Part shown: one piece after another, positions 32,401 to 45,300 of the stretch | Layout: each line of letters starts with the position of its first letter | Position numbering within the stretch: position 1 is the stretch's first letter | The notes under the pieces: generated by a model | The model's input: only the letters and a program-made list of their open reading frames with translations | Databases searched by the model: none | What the model was told of the DNA's origin: nothing | Translations under genes and position numbers: made by a program | Assembly (NCBI RefSeq): GCF_001649575.2 | Contig: NC_051443.1 | Span: 7,540,839-7,604,838, forward strand | Reading direction: 5' to 3' | Origin: Kryptolebias marmoratus | Lineage: Eukaryota; Chordata; Actinopteri; Cyprinodontiformes; Rivulidae | Length of the DNA stretch: 64,000 nucleotides

Positions 32401-35400
32401 ACATCCTAACTTTGTCAGCATTGGGGTTGCAATTTCCTGATGCTTTTACCTTTTATTTATCTCCCCTAGTTCTCAAGGGTTCTCCAGTTTCGTAATAAAC
32501 TCAAACCTCTTACATGTGTTTGCAACAGTGGCAAAGAACAATTATTTTGACATCTGTCAGTAATAAGTAATACAGGTTAACATCTGATTACTTTCCATCA
32601 TGTTTTAATCCACATATAATACACATCTGGCTTCAAAGCTACTAGTTCGAACAGAGTTCTGCAATTGTCTGTTCCTTTTTGATTCAAATCACATTAATTG
32701 TTTATCACTCCTAACCATCAGTTAAGGTTTGCAAGCTGATAATTAAAAAAAAAAAGCGTGTTTCCTTCCTCCAGGGCTGCTTCTGCTTTCGCTTCACGTC
32801 AGCGTTGGTTTGAAAATAAACTTGTAGAAGCTAGAAGCCTGCTTGAGGCTGCCAGTCCATTACAGCAAGCGTTCTGCCACGCTGAATTTTTGTCACGTCA
32901 AAATGAACCCGGTCACACGGCCTGGCAGCTCGCACCCGACCCCCCCCCCACACACACACACACACACACACTCAAGAGCGGAGACGGCGTCCATAGTGAT
33001 GTGGACAGTAGCGAATGTCAAAGCTTGACTTTAATGATTGGTAGAAATCGCAGCGTTGCAACAAATCGCAGACTGAACCCAGATGCCAAGAATGCTTTTG
33101 GCAATATGATGGATCCTCGCTGTCCCAAGTGCCAGCAGCTGATGTAGAAGATGCTAGCTGAAATGCTAAAGCTGAATGCTAAAATGGCTTTCAAGGCTGT
33201 TGTGTTGTGATGACAGTTGGAATGAGGGTTTATTGCAACTGAAATAGCCATCGCTTTATTCAACAATATTATAACAATTGGGCCTTTTTTAAGCATTGTG
33301 CATCCCTAGCTACTACCACAGCAAATATTAGCACAATATTTGTCAAATTCACTAAGATACAGTCATTGTTGCGTGGGCTAAGATCTGTTGTGCAGTGGAT
33401 TGCCTTCAAACTGTGTTTTGGATGATGATCAGCAACTACTGCACCAAACTGTAGCTCATTAGCTGTAAAACTGAGGTCAGCTGTCTGTGGCGGCCATCTT
33501 GAATTGTGTTTTCTCGCAAAGTAAATCGGTTTTACCCTATGATAGCTTTCAGAAAGTTCCACTAAAGTCTGTTCGGTGGTTCATGAAATGTTTTGCAAAA
33601 CGGCAGAGACAAACGGACACGTGCAAAAAACGGTATCGCCTTTGGCGGCGGGTGATAATTAAAGGCCTAAAATTACGTGACGGAACATAACGTACGTCTC
33701 CTCTCATGCCAGACGTCATATTTTAAGAAATGTAGCCGTTTTGGTCAAACCCTGAAAATAACACGCATGTCACACTCAGAATACGGCTTATTGCCTCTTG
33801 TCTCAGCGACGACCATGTCAGATGTTTTGATGTGTTAATACTCTGATGATGTTAAGCTAATTATAAAAGAGTTTGATCCTCAAAACGTTCATGACTGGAA
33901 GCTTCAGTGGCTTTTGTAACTGACTTTTAAAAGCACCACATACCTCGAATTGGGAAACTAACGCGTCAGTAATGAGAAATTTACAAACATTTGAAATCAA
34001 CCATAAAGATTAGTCACTGAAACTCTTAATGAAGTTATAGTTTATCACCTATCTATTAAATAGTTGAGACACTACATGGATGACCTTGTGATGTAGTAAA
34101 GCATCCAGAAAGTAGTATGTTGTCATAGCAGATGCCTAAAAGTAATCCTAGTTTTTTTTTTTTTTTAATTCTAAATCAACAGTTAAGCAGCACATTTGAC
34201 TTATGAGCACATAATCCACCAAAGAGTCTGAAAGAGGGGATCCACTGAAGGGAATCAGCTGGAGAGTAAAAGTCATACCTTCTTAGGGTTCGGCTCTTTT
34301 CGTATGAGGAAGGAGCAAAAAAAAGGGAAAGAACAAACACAGCTTTTGTGGTTTTATGCTAGAAATGAGCTTCATTATTTATTACAGACCATGATACTAA
34401 AGCTGCACTGATAAAAGCATCAGATAATGGACTTATAAAAGCACCATTACATGGCTGTTGAGTAAATCAGTCAGCAATGCAAGACTCGCATTAAAATGAA
34501 AATGTACTTAAAACATGTCATTCAGGTCATTATTCCAATAATGCGAGCATTATAATGGGATGAAATGGTTACATTGTTTCCTTCCTGTGCAGTCTCATCC
34601 CATAACGTGTTGCACTTGAGTGCTTCAGAGAAATTACTCCGATTTGGTTTGTAAAAGATCTGAGATGAACGGATGAACGCAAAAGGGGAGCGCGAGAGCA
34701 GACGGGCGGCGCGTGGACCGTACCTGCGGAACCACTTCCTGAAAACGGAGCGCCGCGGAGGACTGTAGAGAGTCTGCGCGAGCTTTGGCAGCGGCGAACG
34801 AGTGAGCATACGTGACGCTTTGAGCCACATGTTAGTGGAGGGGTCAGCAAGGAAATTTGCTCAGGGGCCTGTTTTTTTTTTCTCCTTTGGGACAGACTCT
34901 GTGGCTGGTGTGCCTTGGATGCAAGAAATACATAAATTATTAATGAAGAAAGAAGACTTTTGCCCTTTTTCTTAATACTCTGTGTCCTGACTGGTGTCAC
35001 GGCTCATAAGGTACTAACTATTGATAACTGTCTGATATAATATCACTTCATAAATGACCAGACTATCCCTTTCAGAGTGAGGCGGGTTGAGCTTTTGGAT
35101 CGGATTGTGTCCCGATCATTACAAATAAGCTGTCGGGCCGATAAAGTGTCAGGAGGAGTCCGTTTCACCGTCACATAAAGTGGTAAATTAAACCGTTACA
35201 AAGTTGATGAAATGAGCCTATTTTATTATCGCTGGTGTTTTAGGGCTTGTTTTAAAATGAGAAGTGCTTGTGGAATATCTTAAATACGCTGGCACTTCAT
35301 TTTTTACATTGCTTTCAGTAAATTGTTGATGTGTGACTCTGTCCCCGCCACCCACCTTCACCTGACAGCCACCACCTACCCATAATTCCAAACCCCACAT

Positions 35401-38400
35401 TGCGCCGGCCCCCCCGGCCTGCTCCGGAGCTGTGGAGCTAACACGCCGCTGCCACATTCTCAGCAGGCCAAGGTTAATTCCCCAGGCAGAGAGGTGAGAT
35501 TTTGGCAGCAACACTGGAGGCTGTTGAGATGGGAGGTGAGAGGACGACCTCCTGTCGTAGAGGAAACCATGAAAGGGTTGTGACGCGACAACGCTGAGCC
35601 GCGGGAGTTCTGCGTGAGCTGGCGGGCGTCTTTATTGCATTAATTCCAAACGAAATCAAAGCCGGTACGATGCGATTAGAGAAGTCGGGCAACTGCGTAC
35701 CGATGCAGCTTCGGGATTAAATCTAGAGGCACTGGTTTATTACATCTTCGTACCGATAAAATCCTATCTATTTTATGATTAAATGAGAAGTCTGTAAGCA
35801 GCTTTTGCTTTTTACAAACATCCACTATAAAAAAATAAAGTTTACATTTTGGGATGGAATGCAGAAGTGAATGCAGCTCCCCTGTATTCACTTCTTTTAG
35901 CGGGCACGTTGTCTTCTGGCCGCTACTCCTGCTGTGTAGTGGTAATATGTTCTCATTGGCGACACCTACAGTTCAGGAGGACAACTGCAACAAATGCTGG
36001 GAGGGTGCTTTAAGAGGAGCCCAGCCTGAAACGTGTCTCTCATAAAGAGAAAGTCAGGTTGTGTGCACGCTGTTTGGCGTCACACCCTTCAGAACAGTAG
36101 GTTGCATTTATCTGTGACCGCTGCCCAGACATAATAGAGAGCCAGTTTGTTGGTGTGAAGGGACCACAGTACTGCTTGGGAGAAACTTAAATAGTTACAT
36201 CTCTTTAAAAAAAAAAAAAAAAAAANTATACCACTCTGTCCCCCCCCCACACACACACACACACACACACTCAAGAGCGGAGACGGCGTCCATAGTGATG
36301 TGGACAGTAGCGAATGTCAAAGCTTGACTTTAATGATTGGTAGAAATCGCAGCGTTGCAACAAATCGCAGACTGAACCCAGATGCCAAGAATGCTTTTGG
36401 CAATATGATGGATCCTCGCTGTCCCAAGTGCCAGCAGCTGATGTAGAAGATGCTAGCTGAAATGCTAAAGCTGAATGCTAAAATGGCTTTCAAGGCTGTT
36501 GTGTTGTGATGACAGTTGGAATGAGGGTTTATTGCAACTGAAATAGCCATCGCTTTATTCAACAATATTATAACAATTGGGCCTTTTTTAAGCATTGTGC
36601 ATCCCTAGCTACTACCACAGCAAATATTAGCACAATATTTGTCAAATTCACTAAGATACAGTCATTGTTGCGTGGGCTAAGATCTGTTGTGCAGTGGATT
36701 GCCTTCAAACTGTGTTTTGGATGATGATCAGCAACTACTGCACCAAACTGTAGCTCATTAGCTGTAAAACTGAGGTCAGCTGTCTGTGGCGGCCATCTTG
36801 AATTGTGTTTTCTCGCAAAGTAAATCGGTTTTACCCTATGATAGCTTTCAGAAAGTTCCACTAAAGTCTGTTCGGTGGTTCATGAAATGTTTTGCAAAAC
36901 GGCAGAGACAAACGGACACGTGCAAAAAACGGTATCGCCTTTGGCGGCGGGTGATAATTAAAGGCCTAAAATTACGTGACGGAACATAACGTACGTCTCC
37001 TCTCATGCCAGACGTCATATTTTAAGAAATGTAGCCGTTTTGGTCAAACCCTGAAAATAACACGCATGTCACACTCAGAATACGGCTTATTGCCTCTTGT
37101 CTCAGCGACGACCATGTCAGATGTTTTGATGTGTTAATACTCTGATGATGTTAAGCTAATTATAAAAGAGTTTGATCCTCAAAACGTTCATGACTGGAAG
37201 CTTCAGTGGCTTTTGTAACTGACTTTTAAAAGCACCACATACCTCGAATTGGGAAACTAACGCGTCAGTAATGAGAAATTTACAAACATTTGAAATCAAC
37301 CATAAAGATTAGTCACTGAAACTCTTAATGAAGTTATAGTTTATCACCTATCTATTAAATAGTTGAGACACTACATGGATGACCTTGTGATGTAGTAAAG
37401 CATCCAGAAAGTAGTATGTTGTCATAGCAGATGCCTAAAAGTAATCCTAGTTTTTTTTTTTTTTTAATTCTAAATCAACAGTTAAGCAGCACATTTGACT
37501 TATGAGCACATAATCCACCAAAGAGTCTGAAAGAGGGGATCCACTGAAGGGAATCAGCTGGAGAGTAAAAGTCATACCTTCTTAGGGTTCGGCTCTTTTC
37601 GTATGAGGAAGGAGCAAAAAAAAGGGAAAGAACAAACACAGCTTTTGTGGTTTTATGCTAGAAATGAGCTTCATTATTTATTACAGACCATGATACTAAA
37701 GCTGCACTGATAAAAGCATCAGATAATGGACTTATAAAAGCACCATTACATGGCTGTTGAGTAAATCAGTCAGCAATGCAAGACTCGCATTAAAATGAAA
37801 ATGTACTTAAAACATGTCATTCAGGTCATTATTCCAATAATGCGAGCATTATAATGGGATGAAATGGTTACATTGTTTCCTTCCTGTGCAGTCTCATCCC
37901 ATAACGTGTTGCACTTGAGTGCTTCAGAGAAATTACTCCGATTTGGTTTGTAAAAGATCTGAGATGAACGGATGAACGCAAAAGGGGAGCGCGAGAGCAG
38001 ACGGGCGGCGCGTGGACCGTACCTGCGGAACCACTTCCTGAAAACGGAGCGCCGCGGAGGACTGTAGAGAGTCTGCGCGAGCTTTGGCAGCGGCGAACGA
38101 GTGAGCATACGTGACGCTTTGAGCCACATGTTAGTGGAGGGGTCAGCAAGGAAATTTGCTCAGGGGCCTGTTTTTTTTTTCTCCTTTGGGACAGACTCTG
38201 TGGCTGGTGTGCCTTGGATGCAAGAAATACATAAATTATTAATGAAGAAAGAAGACTTTTGCCCTTTTTCTTAATACTCTGTGTCCTGACTGGTGTCACG
38301 GCTCATAAGGTACTAACTATTGATAACTGTCTGATATAATATCACTTCATAAATGACCAGACTATCCCTTTCAGAGTGAGGCGGGTTGAGCTTTTGGATC

Positions 38401-41400
38401 GGATTGTGTCCCGATCATTACAAATAAGCTGTCGGGCCGATAAAGTGTCAGGAGGAGTCCGTTTCACCGTCACATAAAGTGGTAAATTAAACCGTTACAA
38501 AGTTGATGAAATGAGCCTATTTTATTATCGCTGGTGTTTTAGGGCTTGTTTTAAAATGAGAAGTGCTTGTGGAATATCTTAAATACGCTGGCACTTCATT
38601 TTTTACATTGCTTTCAGTAAATTGTTGATGTGTGACTCTGTCCCCGCCACCCACCTTCACCTGACAGCCACCACCTACCCATAATTCCAAACCCCACATT
38701 GCGCCGGCCCCCCCGGCCTGCTCCGGAGCTGTGGAGCTAACACGCCGCTGCCACATTCTCAGCAGGCCAAGGTTAATTCCCCAGGCAGAGAGGTGAGATT
38801 TTGGCAGCAACACTGGAGGCTGTTGAGATGGGAGGTGAGAGGACGACCTCCTGTCGTAGAGGAAACCATGAAAGGGTTGTGACGCGACAACGCTGAGCCG
38901 CGGGAGTTCTGCGTGAGCTGGCGGGCGTCTTTATTGCATTAATTCCAAACGAAATCAAAGCCGGTACGATGCGATTAGAGAAGTCGGGCAACTGCGTACC
39001 GATGCAGCTTCGGGATTAAATCTAGAGGCACTGGTTTATTACATCTTCGTACCGATAAAATCCTATCTATTTTATGATTAAATGAGAAGTCTGTAAGCAG
39101 CTTTTGCTTTTTACAAACATCCACTATAAAAAAATAAAGTTTACATTTTGGGATGGAATGCAGAAGTGAATGCAGCTCCCCTGTATTCACTTCTTTTAGC
39201 GGGCACGTTGTCTTCTGGCCGCTACTCCTGCTGTGTAGTGGTAATATGTTCTCATTGGCGACACCTACAGTTCAGGAGGACAACTGCAACAAATGCTGGG
39301 AGGGTGCTTTAAGAGGAGCCCAGCCTGAAACGTGTCTCTCATAAAGAGAAAGTCAGGTTGTGTGCACGCTGTTTGGCGTCACACCCTTCAGAACAGTAGG
39401 TTGCATTTATCTGTGACCGCTGCCCAGACATAATAGAGAGCCAGTTTGTTGGTGTGAAGGGACCACAGTACTGCTTGGGAGAAACTTAAATAGTTACATC
39501 TCTTTAAAAAAAAAAAAAAAAAATTACACCCACCAGAAAGTATAGGCCTTTAAAGCCTGCAGACACACAAAGGAAGGAAAATTAAGAACAATCCTTTTAG
39601 GTAACTAGTTTAATTAAGATCAGATTTATAATAATTGATTACCTATAATCATCTAATAACTCTTAGTCTTTCATGATAACTATTGCAGTGCCTACTGTTT
39701 AACAAGGATGATGATCAGTACGCTGTAATCTCTCTTGTCAATTATTTCAACAACACTCGCTATCAATGCTGATGAAGTCATATAGTGGTGCTTTACAGAG
39801 AACGGGGTAGCTCTTTATTATATGGTATTTGATTCAGGACTTAAAGGTATAAACTGTTTGAGAAGCTCACGGCTCAGTTCAGCTCAAAAGGAATTTGCTG
39901 GAGTGACAGACCCTCGCCAAGCTCTCTCTGTAACTGATTTTTCGCGTCACACATGCTGGGCTGCAGTGGCCAAAATCCATTAGAGACTCCTACCTTGATT
40001 GCCAGAAACCTAGATGTTAGCAAATTCCACAATATTCTGCATTAAAATTTTAAAAAAAGTTCCACTTTATTTGGTGAATTCTGTGATTCTGTCTGCAACA
40101 TAAAATTCGTTGGACCCTACTTATGAACAGGCACGACTTGTTTGGAAGAGTTGCAAGAGAAAGACTGAACATGGCAGCACAGCAAAGGTTTGCAAAGACC
40201 TTTTGAACTATGTCCTTTGGACTTATAAAACCAAGATGTTTGGCTGTAATGCACAGTGGTATGTACACAGCCTCTCAGCACAAACATATGTCATTGCAGA
40301 CTGTCAAGCACAGTAGTAGAGCGGTGATAATTTGGGCTCGTTTTGCAACCACGTCTCGATCACCTTTAGTTATTGGTTCAACCATAAACACCTACACACA
40401 CCAAAATATTCTCGGGTCAAATGCGAGGCCATCTGTCTGACAGCTAACTTTGAAATAGAGTGCAGGTTTTCTCAGCCCTTTAAATAAATGCGTCAAATAA
40501 ATCTGACCCCGATTCTCAGTAGATGTAGTCTCTAACATACCGAGTGTAGGACGGCTTCCTAGTATTTGCGGGGTGATGATGGCACATGCTTTACAAGCTC
40601 GGGCTTCCGCGCACACGCGTTTAATCTTCCTACGAGCGAGGAGGGCTGCTCATAATGCAGCAAACGAATGCCGGTGCTGGTATCACATTTGTGCTTTTGT
40701 CACAGTCCAGCCCTCAAGTCTCAGCATCACAACAACCCCCTCCCCTGTAGATAATACAGCCTTATTTATCACAGTGCTCTGGCAGTCATTCTGTCACTCA
40801 AGCCACATTGTCGCAGCAGGAGCCCCTTTGTCTTTCTCTCCGCCGCGGTCATCTGCTCCTGGAAGCTACTGTTGATGTGCAGAGCTGCTGTTTCCAGCTG
40901 GGGTCTTCTTTAGTACAAAGTGTTGGGGGGTGTTTGGAAAGTGGCTCTTTAGGCTTTTGAACAGAATAAAAAAACAACAACTGCTTTTTAGCTCCATCTT
41001 GGATTCTTACAGTGGCGAACATCACCGAAGTGTGAAGTGTGGTATTCAGCTCGTCAGGCCCTGAAATGTTCTGCGTTACTTGATTTTATTTTTATAACTC
41101 ACTTTTGTTTTTAATATCAAGGTCAAGGCCTGAAGCTGTCTGTACAGCGGGCACTCATGTTTGCTGTAGCAAAATGTGCTGCTGCCCGATGTGTTTTATT
41201 GTCTGATAAGGCACGACTTTTACAGTAACTCTTACTGCCTTTATGTGGCGTGACGGGTGGTTTCAGACACACAATCTAGCGTCAGTTGCTAATGATTCAG
41301 TGGGGCAAGTAGGCCTCATGTAAAAGAGGAAGTGTCTACTTCCTGGGTTCTTGTTCCTGCAGCTGTGAATGTTAGGATGTTGCATTTGGTGATTGCTGAT

Positions 41401-42316
41401 CAGGTTTCACTGACCCACATTGCTTTCAAGTAGTCTGTTTAGACCTTTCAACAGGTGGATTTTGTGTCATTCAGTTTTAGGTTTTAGGTAGACTCCACGG
41501 TTGCGGCTTTGTAGGTCTTTTTGTTTCAATTTTTAAAGCGGAGTATGAAAGGGACCTACAAACAGTTAGAGAAGTTAGGACTCGCACAACAGATCAGTCT
41601 GTACGTGCTGCACGCATTCAGAGAGGAGCACGTCATACCCTGCAATGGTGACTGTTAAGTAGCATTTACTTTAGCAATTTTATTCAGTTTTAATAAACGG
41701 ATCCTGCAAGAATGTTCAATTTGCTCTGTCAGTCAACTCCCCTTACGTCACTCGAGAGCCCACATTGAGCCAAACAAAGCCTATTCTGAAGCAAGAGCTT
41801 AAAAATACCTGGTAAACATAGCAGGGAATAGAGTTCTCCATCGCCACAACGGATTTTCGTCATTTGTAAAAATGAGAAGGAAAAAAAAAACTTATTTTTT
41901 GCTGTGGTCCAGTTGAAGCCATGCAATCTTATGATACAGGAACCGATATGAACCGACGCTGCTTTCAACAAATAAAACGAACCAGAGAGCCAATCAGAGC
42001 AGAGCATGGTGGGCCCCGGTGATAATTTAGAGACTATATATTTAGCGAGTTTTCAGACCCTCTCTGAAGACTATTTTTTTAAAAAAAGCAACAAGCGACC
42101 TTCTCTGTTGCTTTTGGAGACTTTTGAAGCCTGACGTAGAAGCAAGTATTATTCCTTGGAACGAGCAGCGGGTGCTGCAGTGGACCCTTCTCCGTCCGTC
42201 AGCGCTTACAGGCGGCTCAGTCCATCCGCAGCGTCCCTCAGCACAGATTCAAACCCCCCCCNNNNNNNNNNNNNNNNNNNNNNNNNNNNNNNNNNNNNNN
42301 NNNACTCACTCACACA

Positions 42317-42347
<31 letters not shown>

Positions 42348-45300
42348 CTAATATTAAGGTCCGACCTCTGGGGAGGCTAATCCATGACTGAACAAGGTCT
42401 AATGTCTGTCCTGAGTGATCAAATTCCATCCTGCTCAATAAAACTGGAGCAGCTGCTCACCCTTTTCTAAAGTGGGGTGTGCAAACTTATGTTTTTACCC
42501 CCAGAGTCTGACATAAAAACGTGTAATTGAAGCAAAAAGTGTTTGTTTCTAGTTTTTCCTTTCTCAGTTACAAACTTTAAAAATGAATGTTAAAAATGTT
42601 CGCTACATTCCACTGGTGGCCACTAGCTCTTATCTCAAACGGCATTAAGCCTTGGAGATGAGAAAGAAAGCTAAAGTTGGTTTTTGAGGTGATAAAACTG
42701 GCGGGTTACTCTTTCTGACTATGAAACAGAATGATAATCATTATATTTAGTAGTGCAAGATATCCACAAGTTCATAAAAGATGGGAAATAGTCCTTTATG
42801 CTGCTCTTAAATTGAGATTTGCCCAGGCCACAAGTCATATGCCGACCTGTGAGACTCCACTCAGGTGATTACTTTGAGTTTTACCAATATCTGTCTAGTG
42901 GTTTATGAGATATTTCACTAACACGACAGGAAAGCACACGTGCACGGAACAAAGCAAAACCCTGTCAGTGAAAGGTGAGCAATAACTACATTTCCTGTTA
43001 TTTAAAATGGTCTATTTATTACACTTCGAACTTCAGTCAGTGACAGGGTGCTTTGTGTGTTGTCAGATGAGCATGTGTAGCTGAATATTAAAAACAATCC
43101 GAATGCAACAGTTTTAACCCAAATAAATTACAGATTATAACTAAATTGGGTCTACTGTGAGAATGTTGCTGACAGAACTATTACAGATCCGTTCAGTATG
43201 TAAGCAACAAAAGCTTAATCTACTACCAAATAGGTATTAAAGACTTGTTATTGAAGTAAGAAAGTGCACAGAATCGCAAAAAGGGTTCATCGGGGTTCTC
43301 TTACGCAAAATAAGGTCTGTGCAAAACATGGCCGCTCGGCTCACTGGTCGCTTGGTCGCAAAAGCTCAGAATTTAGCGTGACCGCAACTGAACGTTTGCC
43401 TGTTGTCATGCACTTTGGGTGGCCGACTCATCTCCCAACAGATGCAGCCCAGTGACATGCTTCCTTTTAACAACAATGAATCCCAAGAGTTTGAAAAAAA
43501 AACAAAACAAGGCAGCCGGACTTTGATTCTGTCATCTGAGCCTTTTTGCTTCTCATCCGAGGAGCTTTTTTCCAATTCAAATGAAAAACGTGGCGTTCGA
43601 AGCTTTTAAAACGCTGTGGTTTAACAATAATGCTTTTGAGCTCGATGCGTGCGATAAGTGCCATGACTTGCTTCTAATGCGCTTACAAAGCAATCCGCCT
43701 TGAGGTCGGTTAGAATCCAGATATTATAAATAAATAATTCACACCAGTCGCCATTTTTGCGACTGGTATAATTTTTCTTAAAGTGTGTATTTTCCTCTGG
43801 ATGTTATTCAGTCCATCCAGGATTTTTCTTTTACTAACTTTTATTATATAAACAAAAAATACTTACTAGTTTTGTAAGACAATTACCAACAAACATTGAC
43901 ATTTTTAAAAGGTGCTTTATTTGAGAACTTTGATAGCTTCTAAACTGACATTCATGACCATTTCTGGATTGTCCCTGGTCTGCAGCTCTCCTCACATGTT
44001 TTGCAGACACAAAGTGTTTGTCGATGCGTTTATGTTCCATGATTACACTGCAAAACAGCGTCCCCCCAATCTTGTGCAGCTGGGTAGGAAACTGGTTTGC
44101 GACCGCAGTGAAGTTAGTTTTAAGTCGGATGTTGGATATGTCGGATGTTTCGGGTCAGCTGTGAGCTAGACGCCACTAACTCCGCGGAGCGTGAATATCC
44201 AACATCCAACTTAAAACTACCTTCACTGCGGTGTTTTGCGCGGTCCTTTGCTGGAATCATTGTGGGCAAATGTGAAGCATTAGTGCACATTTTCGCTTCG
44301 GTCGCTGCTCCTGCATGCACCCGGCATTCTGATGTTAACAGGATGTGACGTCACATCTCTTCTTCGTGAGTTATTTGGGGTTAAAGTTGCGGTGTTTTGG
44401 ACAAAGTTGCAAAAAGTTGCGATTTCGCGGGGTTTGCTTGATTTTGCGTTAATAGTTACGACATCGTGAAATCCTGGAGGGTCTGGTTATTGTTGAGGCA
44501 AGAAGTTGATTTTGCCGTTGTTTTGCTGCCGGAAGTGGGAACATCAAAACACAACAATGTAACCCAGCCGAGAAAGCAGTTTGTGGTTACCAGCGAACAC
44601 AATCACCAAAGCTAAATGTTTGCTTTGCATGTGCTCAGTGTGTGCTTGCAGCAGTAATTGCAGGTGAAGCTTTGCTCTTACTCCCTTGTCCTGTGTGTAA
44701 GGTGCTGATAAAGTGTTAATGGGCCTATGAGGGGGGTGCTAATTGATTCATTCTTCCCAGTCTTATTCTCATTAACACCCATTCCCAGGGTGGCTTGTAT
44801 CTCCCCAGGCCCCCTCCCCTAGAATCCTCCTATGTGTCTCTGCCTGTGGTTCTGCTCCGTCAGGGGACAGGTGGCAGGGAGAGTTTCAAACCTGGGTCAG
44901 GATCTCAGAGGAAGCTGGAGGAGGATGCCCCCCCCCCCCTTGTTGCATGCAGCTAGCTGACTGAGCCAGCTATAGTTATGTACATTAACCACTTTGTTCC
45001 TCTCCCCCACCCTTCCTGTCTTTGCAGTATTCGCAGCGTTATGCAGAAGTACCTGGAGGAGAGAGACGAACTGACGTTTGACAAAATTTTCAATCAGAAA
45101 ATTGGTAAGTTTCACAACCTTTAGCATATTGGGTGATAATATGCACCTCAATAGAAGGAGAAGAAACAATGCTTTCGTTCAATCTCCTTTTATCCACTTT
45201 TACCTTGTTTGATATTTACTTTTTTAGTTAATGTTATCAGAAATTTACACAAACCAGCCTCAAAGTTGTCTTCTGACAGAACCATGCAGCCTAATTGATC

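Noticed and set aside
34522..35000. 102- and 143-codon minus-strand frames in the 3.3-kb duplication (repeated at 37821-38299)
   Set aside because: They overlap each other in different frames, have no splice sites or motifs, and their duplication merely reflects the copied DNA.
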